Below, in pieces: positions 1 through 10,460 of a DNA stretch of 64,000 bases. Numbering within the stretch: position 1 is the first letter of the stretch; each line of letters begins with the position of its first letter. The position numbers and the translations under genes are program-made. The notes beneath the pieces were generated by a model. That model did no database searches. It was not told the DNA's origin and worked only from the letters and a program-made list of their open reading frames with translations. Source of the stretch: Undaria pinnatifida (lineage: Eukaryota; Sar; Phaeophyceae; Laminariales; Alariaceae); assembly GCA_012845835.1 (NCBI GenBank), contig JABAKD010000021.1, positions 14,386,978-14,450,977 on the forward strand, written 5' to 3'.

Positions 1-261
1 TCAAAGTACACGCAGGGTCGCATGCACGACGTCCGCCCCTGGCAACTCTTTGATAAGTATGATTTATTTTTGTCGACGATTGCAGACGAGGCAGTCTCGA
101 TTCAAACAATCATATAACAAACCACGTCGGCCGAGCCTGTAGCAACGACGGTATCAGCTGGCTGGTAACGCCTGTGCGGTCGCTTTAAAGCACGCACACA
201 CCCATTCTATCGGTCGTGGCGGCTCCGCGCCGCCCTTGTCGGAATTCTCAGAAAAAGCGAT

Positions 262-543
262 TTGGTTCCCTGTCTGGCAGATGTCTCATCCAGAGCATGT
301 AGACAGCAGGTAGACCTCCCTGACTCTAAGATAGAGGTGCCTGATTTCTTATCTGAATTTCAACATTTCTGGGAGGAAAAATCAACGTCGCCCTTTCCCC
401 CCAAACAACCCATGTCCGAGTTCACGCTGGGCCTCATGCCAAACGCACATACCCCGGCATAGCTTTCATTGACACGGGTTCCCCACAGCAGTATTTTGTA
501 CAAGTATGTTCTCTCATAGTGGAGTCCGCCCGAACAATTGACT
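262..543 (+). pseudogene. Ty3/Gypsy-like pol fragment, N-terminal edge of RT (decayed)
   Basis: A short stretch resembles the linker that leads into reverse transcriptase in Ty3/Gypsy polyproteins. The first frame (262-462) holds VPDFLSEFQHFWEEK followed by a PPKQP segment, like the 'xxFxxVFxEK...LPPxR' lead-in of many Gypsy pol proteins. It stops at a TAG. A shifted frame (about 453-543) continues with SPQQYFVQV and LIVESARTID, which fits the next 'SPxxxxxVxxxLxxLVESGxI' part. The frame change, the stop and the absence of RT core motifs downstream mark it as dead. The match is to remembered family patterns, not to an alignment, so it could be chance. Confidence 0.4.
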
Positions 544-1731
544 GACGCACGTAAATGTCAATTGCTTATTCCCCCTTTACTTTCTAACAGCAATTAGCAG
601 TTGCTACTACTCTGTTGTGCGTCTCAATACGCTGTGTTGTTTTTGGTAAAAACGTCTCTGGCTTAGAAGACGTTCTTCAGCAACGATGAGCGCAGTTCGA
701 TCATTGCGTGCCGAGTCTACTGCAATCCACAGACCCGCCTGTTGGATAATTGGCAGCTCATCGGTTCCTGACACCACCATTCACGTCTGTCAGGTTTAGA
801 CAAAGAAGTATGGTAGGATAAGGATTTCGGTTACCGTCACACCACTATTACAACGCTTCGATTGATGCTCGTGCAACAATGTCACCCGCGTGCATTAGTC
901 GAACGATATTTTTGGTAGACGGGTATGTCAGCGAGAGTAAATCAGAATCGTGGATATGCCGAAGTATAGTACTGCGTAAAGCCGCGAGATGTCGCGCGCG
1001 GAAAACAACCGTTGTTATGCCGCTGAGTCCCTCCCGCTGCCATTTTAGTTGGGGGGGAGAGTATCGTTCGACTTTCCACATCCGTTGCAGGAAATAATGA
1101 ACTAGCTCATGTATTATTATCGTATATGGATAACCGGGTTTGGAGTCCGAGACGAATACAACTCACTGTGAGATTGTCAGATACTCTTTAGTTTTTGGTG
1201 TGCCGAAGCTGTAACATCGCCCACGTAGGATCCGATAACAGGTTTTCCCGAACGCACCAACGCCTTGTCGCACAGCGTGCAGAACATCGGGGGCCTAGCA
1301 ATGTTTTGCTGCCTGACAGGTTACGTCCTTACCCCAGGGCATCAGAAACCGGCAAGGCACGTTTGACGAAAGGCGTGAAGAAGCTCGCACTATTTCATGG
1401 TGGATACTGAAGGACGACGGCTCGAACACGTCCCCAGCGCCTCGTCGGAAGGGGACACCAGATCACCCTACGCCGCCATCTTTTTCGTTTTGTGTTGTTT
1501 TGTTTAGGGTTGTATGTTTTTTGTTTTTTTCAAAGGGCGTTGTAAGTGAAGGAAAAAAATGGTAGACAGGCATGGGCGCAGCGCTGTCGTTGCGAAGATA
1601 ACCAGTTATCCGGTGTTTCCTTTGGGAGAAAAATGTTCAGAGATCCATGTTTTCTTTCGATGAAAGACGGGTTTGTGCTTGGGTAGGCCTCTAGAAAGTT
1701 ACCTGGATCGCGAGGATAGGTTGCATCCTGG
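544..1731. other. Intergenic, no recognisable feature
   Basis: Unique-looking sequence. Open frames at 848-1097 and 1195-1410 are short, overlap on both strands and match nothing I know. No splice-linked exon chain was seen. Confidence 0.5.
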
Positions 1732-1959
1732 GTGGGCCGGAGGCATAGTAACGATAGTATTGAATCGGTTGCCTCCACGCCCTCCGATTTCGTTGAGGCC
1801 GCCGTTCGGGGAAGGATTGGGGACATGGAATCGCTTGCATCAACGCCCTCCGATTTCGTTGAGGCTGCCGTTCGGGGAAGCATTGGGGACTTGGAATCGC
1901 TCGCATCAACGCCCCCAGGTTTCGTTGAGGCTGTCGTTTCGGAAAAAGAGTGGGATTGA
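1732..1959 (+). CDS. Hypothetical ORF or terminal exon with three 22-residue repeats
   Basis: This open frame ends in TGA at 1957-1959 and contains three in-register 66-bp units (1762-1827, 1828-1893, 1894-1959). Each encodes a version of ESLASTPSDFVEAAVRG plus a short IGDL-type tail; the third copy diverges at its end. Differences between units 1 and 2 are mostly at third codon positions, which mildly favours this reading frame. The opposite strand is also open through the repeat. There is no good initiation context, so it may be the last exon of a spliced gene or a minisatellite that happens to be open. I do not recognise the repeat as a named domain. Confidence 0.3.
   Translation: MGRRHSNDSIESVASTPSDFVEAAVRGRIGDMESLASTPSDFVEAAVRGSIGDLESLASTPPGFVEAVVSEKEWD
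1762..1959. repeat. Tandem repeat, 66-bp unit x3
   Basis: Three consecutive 66-bp units sharing the core GATTTCGTTGAGGC and TTCGGGGAA. Unit length is a multiple of three, so a coding frame is preserved. The last unit is the most diverged. Confidence 0.85.
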
Positions 1960-3325
1960 ATTCCGGTTTCATCGTCGCATTGGCGAATTGACCATGTTGA
2001 AGTATCGAGGGAAATTCTCAGCTTGCCACCCCACGCTACTTTGAGGGGCATGGGTGAGTAGGGCAAAGCTTGGATTATACCTTGTGCTTCGGTTAGCGCT
2101 CAGAGCGAGACTTTTCTGTCGTTCTGTCTTGATCGATTGTTCAGTCTGGGTGGTCATTCAAGTTTTTGTTCGGGTCGCGTTGAGTTCATTGAACGTCTCA
2201 GTGATGCACACGTATGATTGCCATCAAATCAACTGCGTGGGATTACTGTGATGACTTCTTACCTTGCGGTAATTGCTTTTGAGTAGCAAACTGTTTGGGT
2301 TGCTACTAAAAAGCAGGGTGGGCCAATGTGGTAATAAGTCATAAGTCAATTGATAATTTGATAAAGAAAGTCAAAAGCTCATAACGTAAGTTGAGAATTC
2401 AGGTTCGGAATAGATCCAAGGAAGGTTAAGACACCTACATACGAGTACCTGGCGTTGGAGTTGACCTTCGCTCGTAGTTGTGGGTAGATCTTGGAGTAGG
2501 ATATGGATCCATCTGGGTAGCTGGAATAATCACGGGTTTTTGGTAGGTGGAAAGGTCGTCGTTGGGTACTGCGTGGATTCCAGGAAGAAGTTGAGAAGGA
2601 TATGAAAGTCGTGGTACAGAACTGATTGCCAACAAGTAGTTGTAAGGTCGGTAAGTTTTGAGAGCAGATTTCCCGGGGTTTGTCGTGGTTGCCCTTTCAT
2701 GTCAGAAGCTCGCTGGGTGTCGCTTGGAGCCGTCTCGAGTCGATGAACGATATGGCAAGCCACCGGGGTCGGGTGAGACTGATGTAAGCGAGTATCAGGC
2801 GAAAGCAGTCAGTACGTGACGGATTGGTAGGCGGACAAAAGCAGTGAAGAAGGATAAATGATGCTCAATTACACACGATCCATCAATCTTATTTCTTGAC
2901 CAGTTCTCGAAGCCAGAACAAGCACTTATTTCGTCAGATGGAAGAACCTGCAGATATTGTATGGAATGAGTTTGGACAGCTAGCGAGCATACAGCAGTCT
3001 CGCGAGTGAGATTCACCAGACCGCGTGAGCCGAGTCCAATTCTTATTACAAACGTGAGCGAACAAAAAAATAAAAACGGTTCTGCTTTTACTGCTATACA
3101 GCACCTGCTTATATGAGATGGGTGTTTACCTAATCAAGCAAAGAAATGAACAACAACTTGAAGTCTACTCACTGCTGATGGTGCCAGTCTAAATTATCAG
3201 TGTATCTGCTCATTTCGCAACAAAATTAGAAATAGGCAGCCTGCCTGGCGTTCCTGCCTCCCCCGAACAAAGGAACGCTAGCGGACTCTGTCAGCGCTTT
3301 TACTACAGCTGTAAATAGACATCAC
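1960..3325. other. Intergenic, no recognisable feature
   Basis: No gene, RNA or mobile-element signature seen. Short open frames here overlap on opposite strands and resemble no known family. Confidence 0.5.
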
Positions 3326-3769
3326 CTACAGTCCTATCTCCCTGTTGAAGGCGTCCATATAACGCGTCCGTCTTCCGTGGGCCCGTAGAATATGCAGTCT
3401 TGCGCTGATTCGGGCGTACAGGTCGCTGGCAGTTGTCCGGCTGTAGGTCGATCTGTTGTCGTCGATAATGCAGCATACCACGAGGAAGTCAACAGTAGTA
3501 GAGTCGAGAAAAGATTCCAGCTCTTGGACGTCGACGTGGTGAGCTAACGAGTACATGAACTTGATAACTAAGCGGAATGCATCGCGGTCGGCGAAACCAT
3601 TACTGATCAGGCGCCTCGCGAATAAGTGCCTGACCAGGCGATCTTGTGGCCCGCTCTCGTCGGTCACGTACCCGATGGCATCACGCCACTGGGTGCCAAG
3701 TCCGTCCCTCGCGCTGTTCCCCCATGGTTGCTGCACGATAACTTCTCGGCTCTCGCTTCGAACTGCCAC
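3326..3769 (-). CDS. Hypothetical ORF downstream of the gag relic
   Basis: An open frame of about 147 codons ends in TGA with the C-terminus FNREIGL. It lies on the same strand as the gag fragment and just downstream of it, where a Copia element would carry protease and integrase. No DSGA protease motif, HHCC zinc motif or DDE triad is visible. It may be a non-pol ORF of a gag-only element, a decayed remnant, or chance. The upstream part of the frame overlaps another open frame (3664-3849), which fits frameshift decay. Function unknown. Confidence 0.3.
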   Translation of the reverse strand: MAVRSESREVIVQQPWGNSARDGLGTQWRDAIGYVTDESGPQDRLVRHLFARRLISNGFADRDAFRLVIKFMYSLAHHVDVQELESFLDSTTVDFLVVCCIIDDNRSTYSRTTASDLYARISARLHILRAHGRRTRYMDAFNREIGL

Positions 3770-3984
3770 ACAGGAAGTTCAGAGCACGAAAGCGAGCGGC
3801 GTCTGTCGTCGTTGTGGTCGCTAGATTCACTTTCCAAGCTGGTGTCCATTTCGATAGCGATGGTGTGGTTGTCCTTGTTGAGCTTGGTGAGGATGTGTCG
3901 TTGATGAGCGTGGGTGTTGAGTTGTACTGAAAATGATCCTTCGAGAAATTTTTTAAACCCGTTTCTCCAATGTTTGGCACGGAG

Positions 3985-5073
3985 TCACGGAGTTGAAATT
4001 CTTGTACTGCTGCAAAAACTGTTGCCGTTCCTTCCAATGCCGCTGCCTTCCGTCTTGAACGAAAATCCTTTGTCGAAATCATCGTCAAAGCTGAGGGAGG
4101 GTGCTTCTTCGTCAGTAGTAGGCCCTGAAAAGGCGAGGTTGGCGGCTCCGGGTTCCGGACGGGGTGCGCCTTGAGCGTAGCACTTCTCATCGCTGTGTGA
4201 GGTAGTTTGGTGGACCGAGCACCACCTCTGCCCAGCATCTCCTCCTGCCTTCGAGCCGGAATGCTTTTTGTTGGCCCGTGTGGTCTCGTCTCTCTTCCAG
4301 CAGTTCCCCTCCTGGTGACCCTTCTTGCCGCAATAGTCACAGGCTGATGTTTCGGCTGACATTGCCGTTCCGCGTCCGACTATCTTCTCGGAACTGCTGC
4401 CGCGTGACAGATCATCAAGGTATAGATGCCGCATCGTTGTCTACATCTGATCGATGTCGAATGTAGGATCGCGGTACATCATCAGCTTGATGTCCTTGTA
4501 GTCAGAAGTAAACCCTGTGACACAAATATCCTTAAATCTGCGGTCAGAGATGGGTTCACCCATCTTTTCGAGCTCAGCGCGGGCGAGGGTCTTTTCCATG
4601 AAGAAGTCGTCGGGGTCCTGTTGATCCGTCATCGGAGTGTTCACGAGTGTCTCCATTTTTGCCCTGATGACTTCGTCAGTCACCTTGTTGTACTTGCCGA
4701 CGAGATCTTGTAATGCCGTTTGGCCATCTCCACTGGTGCCGGTCGCGTCTTCGTGCTTGGAGACAAGAAGCGCTGCTGGCTTCTCGGTGAGTAGGTACAG
4801 GATATCGTAAAGGTCCCCGTTTGCCTTGTCGAATTCAGCGGTTGCTTTGTTGAGCGAGGCTTGAGCGTCGGTTGCGCCAGTGTCTGGCGTTGACTCTCTC
4901 GGCCGTGCCTTCCCTTTCATAATGCTGGCGATATCGCGGCGCGTGACCCCGACAACGACCGCCATTCTCTTGTGCCAATCACGAAATTCGCCTGGTTCAC
5001 GTCCGTCAAATTTCCCCAGACCCTTGATCGCGGTGGTAAGGGTGCCGCTGTTGTTGTGTGTGGAGTTTTCCAT
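3985..5073 (-). pseudogene. Copia-like Gag with CCHC zinc knuckle, interrupted by an in-frame TAG
   Basis: The frame opens at the ATG at 5073 and reads about 210 codons of Gag-like protein. An early FDGREPGEFRDWHKRM segment is typical of Ty1/Copia capsid N-termini (KFDGxNxxxWxxxM). A single TAG at 4441-4443 interrupts it, then the same frame resumes and reaches the zinc knuckle CDYCGKKGHQEGNC (CX2CX4HX4C), the nucleic-acid-binding motif of retrotransposon nucleocapsid. A second Cys/His cluster (WCSVHQTTSHSDEKC) follows. The frame stops at 3985 without a protease. Gag packages element RNA into cytoplasmic particles. No Pol and no clear LTRs were found, so this is a dead Copia relic or a gag-only non-autonomous element. 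Confidence 0.7.
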
Positions 5074-5290
5074 GGTGGAGCCTTGTATGATGCTACAGCA
5101 GCAGTGGCGGTAGTACCTGATGAAGTACGTATCCGTATGAACTGCTGTTGCTGTGCTGTTGTGAGCGACCTCGGAGAAACTTATTCGAAAAAATAGTTAT
5201 CACCGGTTGGTTGGGGTCACAGATCTACGATGAGAATCTGGTGACAATCCCAATGATTTCTCTGGGCTGGACGGCCTCTTGGAAATTTTT

Positions 5291-5410
5291 GAAGTTCAGT
5301 GCTCCTTTAACAGACAGGCTAAAAAACGTGTCGGGAGTTAACTTCGTCTCAAAGTTCAGAGCTCCTTTTACAGACACGGCTAAAGAACGTATCGGGAGTT
5401 AAGTTTGTTA
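5291..5410. repeat. 60-bp direct repeat x2
   Basis: Two adjacent 60/61-bp units share GTTCAGWGCTCCTTTWACAGACA and end in TCGGGAGTTAA. They lie about 220 bp upstream of the gag start on the minus strand, where a 5' LTR or leader would be expected. Repeats of this kind can be LTR enhancer units, but no LTR ends were identified. Confidence 0.75.
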
Positions 5411-7929
5411 TCGACGCTGCTCGGGGTCAACGAGGCTAATGATCCAGGATGTGGATTACGCTCAGCAGAGCTCCTGACCTCGCAGCGATGCTGTGGGTCG
5501 TCAAGCTGGAGTTGCTGTGGTATGGCGTACAGCAATTGTACTCGATTTTTGGTCGAGATTTTTTCCTCGTCTATGATAAGCAGACGAGGCGGAGGTGAGG
5601 TTTCCCAGCTCCTACGTGATGGTGCTTCAGTTGGAGTACCTGTCGCAGTTGTGGCAATTAGACTACAGCAGTACTGTAGAATGCCCTACGCAGGATCCTA
5701 TTAGCTGCACGCGGTATCTGTACCGCAGCCACTCACGTTTCAACGAAGTAGACCTTCGATGGTTGATGTTTGATTCTTGTCGTACGTACTCCTTGATGTA
5801 GAGAGTATGAAGCTCCAAAGTGCAGCAAGCGCAGGTTACTTGATCTCCAACCCTCCTGATAAAACCAGTAGTGTAGACGATCTTGAACTGCGTTGCTCGC
5901 GGCTAGTCGCGTTTTACGCGATACGAGGGTCAAAGCCTATTAGATTGTGACGATTGACGTGTGTATCAGCACGAAGCTGATGTGTACGCCTAGACTCGAT
6001 TGCTGATGCCCAGCGAATACACAGTCTAAATTTGAGAGGCAAAACGCAGGTCACCGTGAAGTGAACCTGGTAAGAGCTTCCAAAATAAGAGTAAGAGAAG
6101 AAGATGGGTGGCGACTCCTGGCCGGCGTTGTAGATTGGTTGATTTGCTCAGCTGAAGATGGTTAGCAAAATGGGAGTGAGCTGGTGTGCGCGGTGAACAC
6201 GTGCGCGACTCGTAGCTCAAAAACAAAAGGGATGACCCTTGGAATTCAGTCAAACAACAAAAAATAGAAGACCCTGTATCTACTACAGCAGACCCTGTAT
6301 CTACTACTGCTGTTTTAGGGTACGGACCCTTTGTAGCTTATATGATCACTTCCGGAAGTTACTGGTTACAGAGGGATAGTTCCTCTCAACGTTCATCAGT
6401 ACATCCGTACTACATGTGTTGGATATGATGTAGCTTGTAAACTGCTGTTTATCATATATTCAACATATTACTCTCATTGAGACTTACTTGTACGTGTACG
6501 TACGTACCTACAGCAACAACAATTATCCTGTGGGTGGATATCTTTCACCAGTACGTACTTAACTACAGCACACACCAGTAGGTAACATATACCAGACATG
6601 ATAGAGCGTGTAAACTGCTATGTATCATATCTACGATCTTACTTATTGATAATGCAAGTAGCTACAGTACGAGTTATTCGTATGTTGTTCTACTATAGAC
6701 TACTACTCGCTATGTATATGTATAACATAGTGCTACATCAACAAACGACAACAGTCTGGAAAGCTGCCTGTTATACATTTACATGTGCAATGTATACCAG
6801 ATAGCTTTAAGTGTTATCAAGCATTAACAATGATGACTACTGATAAGTATAGTCTCTGACATGACGTTTATGTCGTATGAGCTGTTTCTGCCACTCTGTG
6901 TTCTCTTTCTTGCTGCTTTCAAATCGATTTATTATTCATAGATTCCCTGGCCATCGTAATATAACCAAATGCTAGTGTCTACGGTTTTGAATTATGCAGA
7001 ATTTAGTATGTATTTTCGAGTGTTCTCGTAGACAATGCAATTTGTCACGAGATTGCTCGTGGGACGATTTTGAGCGCATTTCATGCAGGGCAGCACCTCC
7101 GATCTGCAACGAGGAATCAGAGTAAGGCAATAAACACCAAGAGGCCACGGTAGTATCCGGGGAGTCCCCCCTTCAAAACTAATCGTGCATTTATTTGAGC
7201 TACTCGCACGAGTGACTCTGTACATCACGGCCGCGGCAGCAAAGATTTGATGAAATTTTCTCGCCACCTGGTAGCTAAGCTTTGCAATGCTAACCATTCC
7301 ATTCCATCGTGGATTAATGTCATTGCACCACAGGTGAAACAACTCGTAATACGGAAGCTAAAAACTGCAAAAGGTACAGGGGGCAGATCTGGGCCACTAA
7401 CCCCAGTTAACCAGAGACACTCTCACTCCGAAAAAAAAATACGTATACGACCCCAAACGTCCGCCCCCCAGTCATGGCGTTAATTTATCGAGGGTCGTGC
7501 TTTGCGAAACGTACAACAGCATTTCAGTTTTGCATGTAATTTCTTCATTTTATTTAATCAGCGAAGAGGGTTGGATCGTAACGAGTACGAGCCTCGCTCA
7601 GTTGGCTCGCAAAACAATCGTGCACCAGACACGTCATTACGTCAGCAACGTGCGCGGAAGTCACCCACGTGGTTGTCCCAATGCAGCCGGCATTTACTCC
7701 TAACTAACCAGGTGACTGTACCTGGGGAAGTGAAATCCACCACCAAGCCGTCGCGTTACAACGCCCAACGTGACAAAAATCTCAGCTCATAATGCCTTCG
7801 CCGAGCTTATTCGGTCGGCCGCGTCGGTTCCGTCACGTTGTTGCCAGCTTGACGACGAAAGCATTCAAGCTCACTGCGCCTTCTGCGATCAGCCATGACC
7901 TTCTAGCCGACGCGCTTGCCTAGGAAGAT
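5411..7929. other. Intergenic, AT-richer, with short direct repeats
   Basis: No gene recognised. A perfect-looking 21-bp tandem duplication (units at 6269-6289 and 6290-6310, starting AGACCCTGTATCTACTAC) and many scattered TACTACAG/GTACGTAC words occur between 6.2 and 6.8 kb. Open frames are short and unsupported. Confidence 0.5.
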
Positions 7930-8300
7930 TCCGAGAGCGTTAAGGCGATAGTGCGCAAACGGAGGATTTTGTTTGCGGGATTTGTGGCACGTATGGGGGA
8001 GGAGCGTCTGCCACAGAGGGTGATGTTTGGGGAGTTGTTGCGGGTAAGGGACACTCAGGGGGGCAAGGGAAAGACTGGATGGATCATCTGAAGGAGGATA
8101 TGTCGGTCTTTGGAATAAAATTCGAAGGTTGGCGAAAGGCTGCTCAGAAGGCTGGCAGATGGTTTCGAAGAGTAGAGAAGGGAGCCAAGATGTTCAAGCG
8201 GAATTAGCATGAAACGGAGAGACGAAAAGCTGCAGGGCGACGCGCAAAGGCTGCGGCAGCGCCATCCACCGTTGGCATCTTTAAGCGGCCGGGGGGAGGG
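7930..8300 (+). pseudogene. LINE ORF2 C-terminal fragment, frameshifted
   Basis: The peptide VRKRRILFAGFVARMGEERL with following PQRVMFGEL resembles the C-terminal region of RTE/Jockey-like LINE proteins found in stramenopile genomes. After a frameshift near 8080 the homologous part HLKEDMSVFGIKFEGW continues, followed by a WFRRV segment. Further on, a RRAKAAAAPSTVGI segment is shared with the copy at 55.8 kb. A stop codon at about 8205 and the frameshift make this non-functional. No RT catalytic core (YxDD) is present because the copy is truncated. Confidence 0.6.
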
Positions 8301-9165
8301 GGAAGAGGGGGGAGCGGGGAGGGGATTGGGGGAGGGAGGGAGGGAGAAGGAGGGGAGGGGGGAGGGGGAAATGGAGGAAGGGGGGAGGGGCGGAAGGGAA
8401 AGCGTCATGCCCAACAGATTGAAGTCTGGGTTTGGCCATCTTCGTATTGAAAGTTGTAGGCCTTCTAATGGCCGTCACAAGATAGCATAAGACCGCCCTG
8501 ACTTCTCCGCCATGTTGTGTTCTCTCCCAGGTGCCATTGATGATGGACGTGATACCCTCTATGAGCTTAATGCCATCCTTAGCCAGTCCCTAGGGTCGGC
8601 TAGCATGACATTTTTCTTTCTTTTCCTTTTTTTTCCTCTTTTTTTCGTTTTTTCTCCTCTTTTTTTCTTGCTTTGCTTCCTCTTGTCTTGTCATTTCTCG
8701 CTTTCTTGACTTTTTCGTCTCTTTTCTTTCTTTTTTAGATTTGTTTCGCTCTCTTCTGTTTTCTTTCCTTTCCTTTATCTCCTTTGGGTTCGCTTTCTTT
8801 GTTTCCTTTCTCCAATTGACTTACTCCTGTCGTGCGTACACGTAGTGATAGATACTACGTGTGATATATACGTGGTAGTCTTTCTTGGGTAGCAAGCAGA
8901 ATAATCGGTTTCTCCAGGCGTGAGTAGTGAGAGGTATGCACCGGTATGGACCTGGCACATCGTAGACTGACTCCCAGTTTCACTTTTATATGTTTCTGGT
9001 GGAGGCATGTATTGCGTCAGCTGTGATATATGCGAGTACCACCTTGGGTTGTTTGCGTTTTTCCCTGGGGTATTCCTCAGCTCTAGAATGACTAGAGCCT
9101 GCCATGTGACCACGGACTTGATTATGCGATTAAATGTGAGAACGACAACATCAACAACAACAGCG
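7930..9165 (+). mobile_element. LINE family A, 5'-truncated copy (3' end of ORF2, 3'UTR, CAA tail)
   Basis: This copy begins inside the C-terminal part of a LINE polyprotein (7930-8300). It continues through G-rich sequence (8290-8400), a unique 3'UTR and a long pyrimidine tract (8610-8815). It ends at the conserved family terminus GACCACGGACTTGATTATGC followed by a short CAA-type tail (about 9140-9165). The same 3' half recurs in this window at 34067-34570 (-), 53080-54165 (-), 54165-54455 (+), 55801-56827 (+) and 62290-62690 (+). 5' truncation with a shared 3' end is the hallmark of target-primed reverse transcription. The tail abuts the older GF repeat, so this is an insertion into it. Confidence 0.75.
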
Positions 9166-9284
9166 GTCTGCACGAGTCGGTGGATGCCGGTCTCTTCGAC
9201 AACATAGGATCTATCTGGATCTTGGGAATGCTGCATACCAGTACCGGGTATGCTTTATATATTTTAAAAAAGTGAAAATACACT

Positions 9285-9503
9285 CCAGCTGTGAGATCGA
9301 AGATTTCGTCGAAACTCATCTTTGCAAGCTGTGTGTGATACTCCGATCGCGCGCATTACGAGTTGTGTGTCCTCATTAAGGATATAGGTCGGCGACTCCC
9401 CTTACAACTACAGTGTAGCTATCAGGGTCAACAGGATGATTTTATTCAGTCTGTGCGCAGAAGCTATAAAACCCGTTTCTGAGGGGGACAAAATCTGACA
9501 GCT
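9285..9503 (-). mobile_element. 219-bp element B, copy 1
   Basis: Ends are CAGCTGTGAGATC at one side and the inverse of CAGCTGTCAGATT at the other, a 13-bp imperfect terminal inverted repeat. The interior includes GGTCGGCGACTCCCC and AAGGATATAGG. Full copies here and at 9549-9767 and 15632-15850 are all 219 bp. No coding capacity. It looks like a MITE, but flanks are partly conserved in other copies, so the true ends are uncertain. Confidence 0.65.
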
Positions 9504-9548
9504 CTGAAGGGAAATGTATCCATTTATTATAAAAATTAAAATACACTC

Positions 9549-9767
9549 CAGCTGTGAGATCGAAGATGTCGTCGAAACTCATCTTTGCAAGCTGTGTGTG
9601 ATACTCCGATCGCGCTCATTACGAGTTGTGTGTCCTCATTAAGGATATAGGTCGGCGACTCCCCTTACAGCTACAGTGTAGCTATCAGGGTCAACAGGAT
9701 GATTTTAGTCAGTCTGTGCGCGGAAACTATAAAACCCGTTTCTGAGGGGGACAAAATCTGACAGCTG
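9549..9767 (-). mobile_element. 219-bp element B, copy 2
   Basis: Second copy in the same orientation, 45 bp from the first and differing from it at few positions. Inverted ends are as in copy 1. The pair sits in a position where the GF copy at 31 kb has no such sequence, so the pair was inserted (or inserted once and then duplicated). Confidence 0.65.
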
Positions 9768-10321
9768 CCTTTTATCAAGTGAATCTTGTAAGTCGAATAA
9801 CCGGTGAGATATATAGGTCGTGGATCGTCATATTAAGCCGACACCAAAACGACAGGTCGCCCACTCCCCCTCGTCCACATCAACATTAAAACAGATCCAC
9901 TTATCCACACCGCAGCAATGTAGGTTCTGTCGAGTGACCTGTGAGGGTGACACCACCATCACGTGCTAGAGGCGATTCTCGCTGGTTGGGTGGTATGGCT
10001 ATTGCGCGCCAGACGTAGCTGGTATGCCTAAAACTCGTTTTCTATGTCTCAGTATGCATCTGGATGATAGAAGTATAGACAGATTAGATACCTACCTGCA
10101 TCAGCGATCTCATGATGAGATGCATTACAGGTTCTGTCACGTCGACAATCGGGGCGACTCCACCCTCACGCACACGCCGCGACTCTACGGCGGCGAAAGC
10201 TGTTGGCGGGGTGGTACCACCATGGCGCACCCGGAAAAACTCGCACGACTAAAACTCGTACGTGATGTCCCCTGTATCGTAGGAAAAAAATGTATCTAGA
10301 CTGCGATGATACAGTAGATAG

Positions 10322-10322
<1 letters not shown>

Positions 10323-10411
<89 letters not shown>
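10323..10411. repeat. (TTG)n microsatellite, LINE 3' tail
   Basis: About 89 bp of uninterrupted TTG, which is CAA on the minus strand. It directly follows the minus-strand LINE terminus (10412-10470, ACGGACTTGGTTATGCGAGT on the minus strand) and is therefore the element's simple-repeat tail. Confidence 0.95.
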
Positions 10412-10460
10412 CTCTCATTAACTCGCATAACCAAGTCCGTGGACACAGGACAGGCTGCAG

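Noticed and set aside
470..505. FIDTGS reading that looks like a retroviral-type aspartic protease active site
   Set aside because: It sits after, not before, the RT lead-in, and the surrounding residues (SPQQYFVQV...LIVESARTID) fit the RT N-terminal segment better. The DTG is probably coincidental.
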